This document shows positions 6,420-11,803 of a stretch of DNA of 11,803 nt, one piece after another (position 1 is the stretch's first letter; each line of letters begins with the position of its first letter). The DNA lies in assembly GCA_015233485.1 (NCBI GenBank), contig JADFXO010000093.1, positions 1-11,803 on the forward strand, read 5' to 3'. A program made the position numbers and the translations under genes. This DNA is from Nitrospirota bacterium (lineage in GTDB: Bacteria > Nitrospirota > Thermodesulfovibrionia > Thermodesulfovibrionales > Magnetobacteriaceae). The notes beneath the pieces were generated by a model that searched no databases, was not told the DNA's origin, and saw only the letters and a list, made by a program, of their open reading frames with translations.

Positions 6420-7671
6420 TTCCTGTGTGCCTCCTTTGTTGTAGCCGATTTTTTATCTCAATTTCATAACCCTGTGAAGATGGTTCGTAAAAGACCTTTG
6501 GAGTCGTTAAATATGCCTGTTGTACAAAATGCCCCGGATAATCATGTGGATACTTATAGCCCGGCGCGCCAACCCGCAAGTGCAGAGGTACCGGCTGTAT
6601 CTGTTCGTTTCGCACCGCCGCGGCCGCCGCCTCCACGGCCATATAGCAGGCATTGCTCTTTGGCGCCTGCGCTATGTATATAGCCGCCTGTGAAAGCGGT
6701 ATGCGCCCCTCAGGCATGCCTACCCGCTCTACTGAAAGGTATGCCGCCGCGGCAACGCCAAGCGCGTGAGGGTCTGCGCTTCCTACATCCTCGGACGCGC
6801 ATATGATTATCCTCCTTGCGATAAACAGAGGGTCTTCGCCAGAGTTCAGCATCTTGGCAAGCCAATAGACGGCCGCGTCGCAGTCGGAGCCTCTCATGCT
6901 CTTTATAAAGGCGGATATGGTGTCATAGTGCTCGCTCTCATCATAGTACGGCGTCTTATCAGAAACCGCGTCTTTGATTACACTCAGGTCTATGGCGCTT
7001 AACCCCGTGTGCCTTACCGACAGGGCGGCCAGCTCAAGGATGTTGAGGGCGCGCCTGGCGTCGCCTCCGGCCATCAGGGCCACATAGGATAAGGCGTCTT
7101 CGCTTAGGCTTAGACGGCCTTGAAATCCCCTTTCATCTGTCAGTGCCCTTTGGATGATTGCCTTTATATCTTCGTTGGATAATGGATTAAACCTGAAAAT
7201 CATCGTCCTCGACGAAAGTGCCGGTGTAAGGGCGAATGACGGGTTTTCGGTTGACGCCCCGATTAAGACAATCCTGCCGGATTCGATGTGCGGCAGGAGG
7301 GCGTCTTGCTGGACTTTGTTAAAGCGGTGAATCTCGTCAACAAATACGATGGTTTTAGAGGTTGCGGCAATAGAAACGGCCTCTCTGATTTCTTTAATGC
7401 CCGATGTGACGGCGTTAATCTCCACGAAAACCGACTTGGTCTTGTCGGCAATAATGTGCGCTGTGGCAGTTTTACCCGTTCCCGGAGGGCCGTATAGCAC
7501 GAGGGAGACGATTTTGTCGTCTTCGATAATATTGAGCAGCGCCTTTCCCTTTGAAAGGATATGCCCCTGTCCGGCTATCTCAGATAAATCCGCAGGCCTC
7601 AGCCTCCAAGCCAATGGTGACTGCCGTACCTCACCCCGAACCCCGCTACTATGTCCCTTAAATAAATCCAA
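6412..7671 (-). CDS. rarA: Replication-associated recombination protein A (MgsA/RarA AAA+ ATPase)
   Basis: RarA is a clamp-loader-like AAA+ ATPase acting at stalled replication forks. The frame is open to 7797, but the family N-terminus (MDLF...PLAxRxRPxxLxExxGQ) starts at the TTG at 7671-7669. That codon has a clean AAGGA 7 nt upstream, and the upstream extension is an Arg-rich non-family stretch. I therefore place the start at 7671 (419 residues). Walker A GPPGTGKT is at 61-68, Walker B VFVDEIHRF at 109-117, sensor 1 GASTENPSF at 138-146 and the arginine-finger region LSSRT ends near 156. The C-terminal MgsA tetramerisation domain is present and ends with GYKYPHDYPGHFVQQAYL. The usual PxHLRNAPTxLMKxLGYGxGYKY segment is shortened here to PLHLRVGAPGYKY. 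Heads the rarA-rny-ymdB-osmC-pgpA-thpR operon and overlaps rny by 8 bp. Confidence 0.94.
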   Translation of the reverse strand: MDLFKGHSSGVRGEVRQSPLAWRLRPADLSEIAGQGHILSKGKALLNIIEDDKIVSLVLYGPPGTGKTATAHIIADKTKSVFVEINAVTSGIKEIREAVSIAATSKTIVFVDEIHRFNKVQQDALLPHIESGRIVLIGASTENPSFALTPALSSRTMIFRFNPLSNEDIKAIIQRALTDERGFQGRLSLSEDALSYVALMAGGDARRALNILELAALSVRHTGLSAIDLSVIKDAVSDKTPYYDESEHYDTISAFIKSMRGSDCDAAVYWLAKMLNSGEDPLFIARRIIICASEDVGSADPHALGVAAAAYLSVERVGMPEGRIPLSQAAIYIAQAPKSNACYMAVEAAAAAVRNEQIQPVPLHLRVGAPGYKYPHDYPGHFVQQAYLTTPKVFYEPSSQGYEIEIKNRLQQRRHTGNE

Positions 7672-8030
7672 TATATAGTCCTTAAATAAATTCTTACTAC
7701 GGGCAATGCCCATAAGCCGCACATTTGTCACGCGGACTAACGCGTTTACGCAACAGCGGCGCAAACGCCTCAGGCGTAACCGCACATGCCAAGTCAATCG
7801 GGCACGGAGGGCGGGATTTGGTTGGAGATTCGATAACCCTGTTAATTAAAACAGCAAATTATAACTTGTTAAACCACCGTTGCCGGGCCTGCCGGCCTGC
7901 CGGTTGTTATTTATCTGCAAACTATAACGTTATTGTTATAGGGTTAACAATAAAATCTCTTCCTCAGCTCCCTTGCTCCTTTGCCCACTTGCTCATACCA
8001 CAGCTTCACGCCATCATCTATATGTATAAT
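7672..8030 (-). other. Leader/intergenic region between 6S RNA and rarA
   Basis: About 360 bp without a supported gene. Reading toward rarA it contains a 29-codon open frame (7944-8033, see findings) and a palindrome ctataac-N6-gttatag (7922-7941). It also holds a two-copy 8-bp tandem GGCCTGCC (7886-7901), a TATAAT without a matching -35 (7863-7858) and a short perfect hairpin ACGCC-TCA-GGCGT (7765-7777). The AT-rich stretch immediately before the rarA SD gives a weakly structured start site. No tRNA or recognisable riboswitch was seen. Confidence 0.5.
7922..7950 (-). promoter_or_regulatory. rarA: Candidate promoter for the rarA operon inside a palindrome
   Basis: On the minus strand TTGTTA (7950-7945) and TTATAG (7927-7922) are separated by 17 bp, an acceptable sigma70 arrangement. 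The -10 is one arm of the perfect inverted repeat ctataac-N6-gttatag (7922-7941). A repressor bound there would therefore block the promoter. Start would be near 7915, leaving a leader of about 245 nt before rarA. The alternative is read-through from the 6S RNA promoter, since no strong terminator separates the two. Confidence 0.4.
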
Positions 8031-8217
8031 CAAACCCGCCCTTGCGGTGTACACAAGAAAGTTAAGTCCCTGTTTTCACAGGTGGGTGCCGAAAAGGGCG
8101 CGTTGGGCTTCCGCAGCGTGCGGCATGCTCTCTGAGCGCCCTTACTAAGGCTCCCTATACTCATGCTAGTCGGAATAACTTCCTCATATAATCACCAGCA
8201 GGGCAGGCAGTCTTGCC
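8031..8217 (-). ncRNA. ssrS: 6S RNA
   Basis: 6S RNA mimics an open promoter and binds the housekeeping sigma-factor RNA polymerase. On the minus strand the whole 6S architecture can be drawn by hand. The closing stem GCCUGCCCUGCUGGUG (8208-8193) pairs with CACCGCAAGGGCGGGU (8049-8034), with one 2-nt internal mismatch. A perfect 10-bp stem GAGGAAGUUA (8185-8176) / UAACUUUCUU (8064-8055) leads to a large central bubble. The 3' strand of the bubble holds the small hairpin CCUGU-GAAA-ACAGG (8082-8069). Beyond it lie AAGGGCGC/GCGCCCUU (8143-8136 with 8101-8094) and an apical CCGCA-CGC-UGCGG (8123-8111). The stretch GAGAGCAUGCC...CUGCGGAAGCC closely follows E. coli 6S GUGAGCAUGCUCGG...GAGAAGCC. Length (about 187 nt) matches E. 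coli (184). The exact 5' end (8211-8222) and 3' end (8025-8034) are uncertain. Confidence 0.9.
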
Positions 8218-8228
8218 CTTCTGTTATA

Positions 8229-8258
8229 TATATAACAAAAAATCACTACAAAGTGCAA
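8229..8258 (-). promoter_or_regulatory. Promoter of the 6S RNA
   Basis: On the minus strand TTGCAC (8258-8253) and TATATA (8234-8229) are 18 bp apart. The -10 is preceded by TGT, giving an extended TGTTATATA. Start is predicted near 8222-8221, a few bases outside the closing stem of the 6S RNA, which fits an independently transcribed RNA. Spacing and position both support it. Confidence 0.65.
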
Positions 8259-8387
8259 GTAATTTCAGGTCTGCACCAGAAAAAAAATGAGCTATTGGCA
8301 ACGACGCATCCCGTAGCCGGAGTACCGAAGCCGCCAACGAGCGGCAGATGGAATTCAATAAATAAAACATGTGCGTGATTATGGGGT

Positions 8388-8408
8388 GAAGGGGGATTAT
8401 CCCCCTTC
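8388..8408. terminator. Perfect 9-bp hairpin after the ABC1-like gene, possible terminator
   Basis: GAAGGGGGA-TTA-TCCCCCTTC (8388-8408) is a perfect G/C-rich stem with a 3-nt loop. It lies 24 bp past the stop of the minus-strand ABC1-like gene. No T-run follows on the minus strand, so intrinsic termination would be weak. It may instead protect the 3' end or act with Rho. A run of eight T's on the minus strand lies further on, at 8287-8280, but without a well-placed stem. Confidence 0.45.
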
Positions 8409-8431
8409 GTCTTTAATCCTTTTGCCTTGTC

Positions 8432-10003
8432 TTATAACCGTAGCCCGGCGCCAAGCGTAAATAATTCGGCGTTGGATATCAGGCTCCGGTAGTTAAACGG
8501 GCTGTCTGAGCATGGGAAAAACAGATTAAACCACCTCTGCGGTATCTCCTCTGCCAAAAGTCTGAACATATAGTTTATAAGACAAGCATCTTGGTCGAAC
8601 TCAGGGTCAAGGCACAAGAGGACACCGTTAAGGGTGAAAATCGCCTTTCGAAACAGCAATAAATCAGCGGGGAACTTAATGCCCATAAGAGCGAGGCGGT
8701 CAAGGAGATGTAACGCCCCCGTTATTATGCCAGCAGGGGTGTTGCTGATCTCATCTTCTATAATCGAAGGAAGTGCCGCGGTAGCGTCACTGTCAATGCC
8801 GCCTTCTGTGAGAGTTTTCACAGCATCAATTACCATCCCCCGGTTATTTGTGATTATTCCCGCGGAGAGTTTTAATATTGAGGCGCGGGCGTCCCTCGTC
8901 AGGTTGCCCGTCTGGCTCCAGTCGATAAGGGCGATGCGAAATCCCATTGAGCCGTCCTTTACGATAAGGATATTTCCAGCGTGAGGGTCGGCGTGAAATA
9001 TCGAACACTCAGACGCGCCGAAAATACAGCCACAGACGAGGGCATTGAATAACTCCACGGCGCACTCCCTGGCGCGGCTGCCTGCCTGGGTAATCTTCTG
9101 CCCGTCGATAAACTCCATGGCCGTCACCCTTTCCGTAGAGAAGGGCAGCAGAGCCGGTATCTTAATTCTCCTGTTATCCCCGTAGAACTCACGCGCCAGT
9201 TTCATGTTTCTCTGCTCGTTTCGCAAATCTATTTCCTTTGACAGTGCATATTTGACGTCTTTAAACGTGCCTATGAACTCGAAATCTCCAAGTGCGTACT
9301 TATCCCTGTTTTTGGTATAGAGCGCGCCCAGCTCATCAAGCAGTTTCATGTCCTCGGCAAGAAACCCCGGCACGCAGGGCTTGATAACCTTAAATACCCC
9401 CTCACCGTCCCGCCATTGGAATGAAACCACTGCCGCAACGCTGGCCTCGGATATGGCCTTGTCTGACATCGCAACGGCGTGGGCAGCCAGTGCCGCCCCT
9501 ATCTCCTCCTCTATAATGCCTTTTAGGGTGGAAATATCAATGTGAATAAGGCCGCTTTCAAGCATGGTGAGCCATCGGCTGAAAGGCTGCCCGATGTTTG
9601 GATTTCTGGCCATGATTTGCCCAAGTTTATAGAGCATGGGAATATCCCTGACAAGGGCTATAAGCCTCTGGCCCGGGGATGCGTCCATGCCGATTTGAAA
9701 CTGTCCGTTTAGTGCGCGAAGGAGACGCCCTTGTGAGATTCCACTAAGAAGGAACAGGGCGCCGTCATAGACGACAGGCCTGAAGTCTTTGTACGCATCC
9801 GGGACTGCGTCGCATATGCCGGTTGCCGCGATAAGCGTCTCTGCTATTTCGCTGCGGTATTTCGACAAATCTATATTCTTGCCAATTTTTGATAAGGCCG
9901 CGTTAAACTCATCAGGCGATAAGTCAGACGACAGCAGGTCAAGCAGCGGTTCTCTCTTTTTCAAAGGCATATTGCCGATTATTTTCAGTGCGGTCTCGTA
10001 CAA
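8432..10003 (-). CDS. Divergent ABC1/AarF (UbiB-like) atypical kinase family protein
   Basis: This 523-residue protein carries ABC1-family motifs in order. KLGQ is at 126-129 (the family KxGQ segment) and a degenerate Ala-rich loop ASVAAVV at 187-193. The presumed ATP-binding lysine K205 sits in VFKVIKP, E263/N266 in EIDLRNEQRN, FHADPHAGN at 336-344 and DWS at 361-363 in place of the DFG-type metal motif. Canonical UbiB proteins have a hydrophobic C-terminal membrane anchor; none is evident here, and the N-terminal 110 residues match nothing I recognise. ABC1 proteins act in quinone or isoprenoid-lipid metabolism as ATPase-like enzymes, but no quinone gene is nearby. Start: TTG at 10003 with GAGGAA 7 nt upstream, 11 bp after holA; an ATG twelve codons in is the alternative. 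It is probably co-transcribed with lptE and holA. Confidence 0.85.
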   Translation of the reverse strand: MYETALKIIGNMPLKKREPLLDLLSSDLSPDEFNAALSKIGKNIDLSKYRSEIAETLIAATGICDAVPDAYKDFRPVVYDGALFLLSGISQGRLLRALNGQFQIGMDASPGQRLIALVRDIPMLYKLGQIMARNPNIGQPFSRWLTMLESGLIHIDISTLKGIIEEEIGAALAAHAVAMSDKAISEASVAAVVSFQWRDGEGVFKVIKPCVPGFLAEDMKLLDELGALYTKNRDKYALGDFEFIGTFKDVKYALSKEIDLRNEQRNMKLAREFYGDNRRIKIPALLPFSTERVTAMEFIDGQKITQAGSRARECAVELFNALVCGCIFGASECSIFHADPHAGNILIVKDGSMGFRIALIDWSQTGNLTRDARASILKLSAGIITNNRGMVIDAVKTLTEGGIDSDATAALPSIIEDEISNTPAGIITGALHLLDRLALMGIKFPADLLLFRKAIFTLNGVLLCLDPEFDQDACLINYMFRLLAEEIPQRWFNLFFPCSDSPFNYRSLISNAELFTLGAGLRL

Positions 10004-10014
10004 AAGACAGTTCC

Positions 10015-10920
10015 TCAGTGGTTTATTGTACTAAATATGTCACTTAGATTGTATATGAGAAACTCAAGGGGATAGCCGGGGTTTGTGCCTCTGAGCCTTT
10101 TGTCGACATCGTTTAATTGCTCGTAGCATTTCAGGAAGGCCGGATTGCTTGTTTGGATTTTTCCCTCCAACTGCCAGTTCAGCGCCCCAAGGGCCATTAT
10201 ATCGGCCAATCCGTCCCGAATCTCTACGTATTTGGCGATGGCGTTAGACTTATCGCCTTTGACGATTGAGCCTGCCACCTGAAAAATCGTGCCGCCCTTA
10301 GTTCCGAACACCGCCTCTTCTACGTCTGCTATGTCTATTTTTTTTCTGCCAAGCAGGGTGAGCTTATCAAGTTCATTGGCAAATTTCGAGACCGAATCCT
10401 CGCAGATGTCCCTGAGAAATTTCACGGCCTCCCTTGTTATAGCGCATCCGTAAGAGCCGATTTTCTTTTGCGCCCAGTCGAAGAGTTCCCGTTCGTTAAA
10501 ATCCAGCATTATGGTCTTTAGAGAAAACGGCAGAGGGGATTTATCTGACGATTTATCCTTACTATCTTTTTGCTGGTTAAATAGAAACAGGACGGACATT
10601 GGCGAAGGGCTTTCCACGTATTTAGCCAGACGCGTGACATCGCCCTTTTTTATCTTCTGAAAATTCTTTACACAGATAAACCTGCGGGCGGAAAAAAGTG
10701 AGGCCATATTAACCGTGTCTATTATCTCTGCCATTGAGGCCTGTTCGCCGCCGGCCTCTATGTCGTAAACATCAAAATTAAATGTCCTGCCTCCCTCGCC
10801 CACGCTGTCTCTGAGCAGCATCAGAGATTCCACCAGATAAAAATAATCCCTGTAATTCAGGAGATATACGGGGGATGGAAACCCTTTCTTCAGTTCATCG
10901 TCCAGATGTGAAAGGCTCAT
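10015..10920 (-). CDS. holA: DNA polymerase III subunit delta
   Basis: HolA is the clamp-loader subunit that opens the sliding clamp. The 301-residue protein begins with the family signature SPVYLLNYRDYFYLVESL (16-33). It continues with a Rossmann-like AAA+ core (LFSARRFICVKNFQKIKKGD) and then the DFNERELFDWAQKKI lid segment typical of delta. The C-terminal helical collar ends with the usual NPxxPxFLIYNL-like helix. As in other delta subunits there is no Walker A, so it does not bind ATP. It is somewhat shorter than E. coli HolA (343). Its ATG overlaps the lptE stop (ATGA, 10917-10920) and has no good SD of its own, so translation is probably coupled. The leuS-lptE-holA order is common in Gram-negative bacteria and supports the call. 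Confidence 0.9.
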   Translation of the reverse strand: MSLSHLDDELKKGFPSPVYLLNYRDYFYLVESLMLLRDSVGEGGRTFNFDVYDIEAGGEQASMAEIIDTVNMASLFSARRFICVKNFQKIKKGDVTRLAKYVESPSPMSVLFLFNQQKDSKDKSSDKSPLPFSLKTIMLDFNERELFDWAQKKIGSYGCAITREAVKFLRDICEDSVSKFANELDKLTLLGRKKIDIADVEEAVFGTKGGTIFQVAGSIVKGDKSNAIAKYVEIRDGLADIMALGALNWQLEGKIQTSNPAFLKCYEQLNDVDKRLRGTNPGYPLEFLIYNLSDIFSTINH

Positions 10921-11444
10921 TGGGGGGTGTCTTTCTTAGGTTCTTTTAATGACGATGTCATCTCATATACTAAATAAGCCGCCACATCGCCCATTGCCGC
11001 TTCGTTTTGTTGTTCTTTCGATGCAATTATTGAGTTGACGGCATCCTGGCTTTCAAACGATTCGATAAATGGTGAGGACATATCCTTTATCTCTTTTATT
11101 ATTACACCGTTTTTGTCCGTAAGTTTAAACGAGCCGTTAATAGCGATCTCGTATTCGGCGGCATATTTTTTCTTTTCAGCCACGGCGGTTAACATATAGA
11201 AGTATATCTTCCCTTCGAGGACATATTCAGCGCTGTCTGAGATAGTTACGCCGCGTTTCAAAAATTCAGTGGCAAGCGCCTCATAAAGCATATCCTGCAG
11301 CTTTGGCGTAGAGGTGGTATTGAGAATCTTGCCGATACGTATGGAGGTATAGGGCATCTCCGCCTTTGTCATAAGCTTATATCCGCAGCCTGAGATAAAA
11401 AGCAACGTGGCCGTCAGTAGCATATATTTTGTTATCAGTTTCAT
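10917..11444 (-). CDS. lptE: LPS-assembly lipoprotein LptE
   Basis: LptE is an outer-membrane lipoprotein that plugs the LptD barrel and helps insert lipopolysaccharide. From the ATG at 11444 the 175-residue product has a textbook lipoprotein signal: MKLITKYMLLTATLLF followed by lipobox ISGC, with the acylated cysteine at residue 20, then GYKLM. The family features GCGYKL, a segment with IxIGKILNxTxxPKLQDMLYEAL and EFLKRGVTI are present. The frame continues upstream to an ATG at 11489. That start has no SD and would bury the signal peptide behind 15 polar residues, so I reject it; a GGATAGGAAG purine stretch precedes 11444. It lies between leuS and holA, the usual position. It is the main evidence that the organism makes an LPS-type outer membrane. 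Confidence 0.9.
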   Translation of the reverse strand: MKLITKYMLLTATLLFISGCGYKLMTKAEMPYTSIRIGKILNTTSTPKLQDMLYEALATEFLKRGVTISDSAEYVLEGKIYFYMLTAVAEKKKYAAEYEIAINGSFKLTDKNGVIIKEIKDMSSPFIESFESQDAVNSIIASKEQQNEAAMGDVAAYLVYEMTSSLKEPKKDTPQ

Positions 11445-11515
11445 CTTCCTATCCCAATACCAAGTTGCAGCCAAATGAGCAACGTTCATAAATCGTTATG
11501 TCATTTTCTTAGACA

Positions 11516-11542
11516 CTGGATTCCTGCTTTCGCAGGAATGAC
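11516..11542. repeat. Dispersed hairpin repeat (ctggattcc...ggaatgac type)
   Basis: CTGG-ATTCCTGC-TTTC-GCAGGAAT-GAC contains a perfect 8-bp stem with a 4-nt loop at 11520-11539. The same consensus (CTGGATTCC(C/T)GC...G(C/A)GGAATGAC) occurs as a dispersed intergenic repeat in many bacterial genomes, comparable to the dRS3-type repeats of Neisseria. It sits in the 161-bp gap between leuS and lptE. No T-run follows on either strand, so it is more likely a mobile or REP-like repeat than an intrinsic terminator. Only one copy is in this window. Confidence 0.6.
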
Positions 11543-11605
11543 AAACTTTATGTTCTACTCATAGATTCCGGCTTAGTATAACATGTACATCACGTTTAAT
11601 CATAA

Positions 11606-11803
11606 TTATTTTTTGATCACGATATTGACGAGCATCCCCCTCTGAACCATTACCCTTTCCACTTGTTTACCGGCCGTCAGTTCCCTTATTTTTTCGTTAT
11701 TCAGGGCGATGTTTGTTTTAGCTTCGTCGTCAAGCGCGGCGGAGATTTTCTCTTTCGCCCTGACCTTGCCGTTGATTTGAACTACCAGCTCTATTTCCTC
11801 TTC
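11606..11803 (-). CDS. leuS: Leucyl-tRNA synthetase, C-terminal 65 residues (5' part outside window)
   Basis: The minus-strand frame is open from the window edge to TAA at 11608-11606. It encodes EEEIELVVQINGKVRAKEKI, then ALDDEAKTNIALNNEKIREL, then GKQVERVMVQRGMLVNIVIKK. This is the standard LeuRS C-terminal domain: VVQ-V/I-NGK-R, then a helix with many Glu/Ala, then GK...ER.MVxxxxLVNIVxK. The domain helps position tRNA(Leu). The rest of the gene lies to the right of the window. It is followed on the same strand by lptE after 161 bp, in agreement with the known leuS-lptE-holA order. Confidence 0.95.
   Translation of the reverse strand, partial: EEEIELVVQINGKVRAKEKISAALDDEAKTNIALNNEKIRELTAGKQVERVMVQRGMLVNIVIKK

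Noticed and set aside
7858..7863. TATAAT on the minus strand upstream of rarA
   Set aside because: No -35 at 16-18 bp and no TG extension; the TTGTTA-17-TTATAG pair upstream is the better candidate.
7725..8135. Plus-strand open frame of 136 codons through the middle region
   Set aside because: It runs antisense across the 6S RNA and the rarA leader, has no SD and its composition looks like random translation of structured RNA.
8290..8355. GC-rich structured stretch (CGG-AGTA-CCG and GCCGC-N6-GCGGC hairpins) with slight resemblance to a c-di-GMP-I riboswitch on the plus strand
   Set aside because: The conserved 5' half and the GAAA tetraloop arm are missing, and no plus-strand gene follows. 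A covariance-model search would settle it.
11445..11489. N-terminal extension of lptE to the ATG at 11489
   Set aside because: No SD, and it would place 15 polar residues before a clear lipoprotein signal peptide.
1..11803. tRNA genes, CRISPR arrays, prophage or a multi-gene defence system
   Set aside because: No cloverleaf, spaced repeats, phage structural or defence-type domains were found on either strand.

Overview
The window comes from a diderm bacterium with an ordinary housekeeping chromosome and a small accessory edge. LptE, a component of the LPS-export machinery, implies an outer membrane. RNase Y, a Bacillus-type YmdB and a leuS-lptE-holA order argue against Gammaproteobacteria and fit Nitrospirota or the former Deltaproteobacteria. 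That placement is inference from gene content, not a phylogeny. Almost every gene lies on the minus strand, so the functional reading order runs from the right end to the left.

Right part (8432-11803, minus): the last 65 codons of leuS, a 161-bp gap carrying a dispersed hairpin repeat, then lptE, holA and an atypical ABC1/AarF-family kinase-like gene. lptE and holA overlap in an ATGA junction, and the kinase-like gene starts 11 bp after holA with a TTG codon. A perfect hairpin follows.

Middle non-coding part (7672-8431): the outstanding feature is a 6S RNA gene on the minus strand (about 8031-8217) that folds completely on paper, with its own sigma70-type promoter. Between it and rarA is a leader of about 360 bp with a candidate promoter set in a palindrome.

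Central operon (2625-7671, minus): rarA, rny, ymdB, an osmC-family gene, pgpA and thpR, separated by at most 13 bp or overlapping. It combines DNA-replication repair (RarA), mRNA decay (RNase Y with YmdB), an RNA 2',3'-cyclic phosphodiesterase fold (ThpR), thiol-peroxide chemistry (OsmC) and phospholipid synthesis (PgpA).

Left operon (878-2552, minus): a good promoter at 2575-2604 starts a separate unit. It holds an antibiotic-biosynthesis-monooxygenase-like protein, an iron-type alcohol dehydrogenase with an altered metal site, and a 50-residue four-cysteine protein found by reading the minus strand between 878 and 1030. This unit converges tail to tail on a plus-strand orphan gene (372-881) that has a perfect extended -10 promoter and a lysine/proline-rich tail. 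At the left edge is the 3' end of an ISAs1-type transposase. I found no new defence system, CRISPR array, prophage or tRNA. The points most worth checking are the 6S RNA, the four-cysteine mini-protein, the dehydrogenase with a missing ligand, the odd ABC1 protein and the orphan basic-tail protein.
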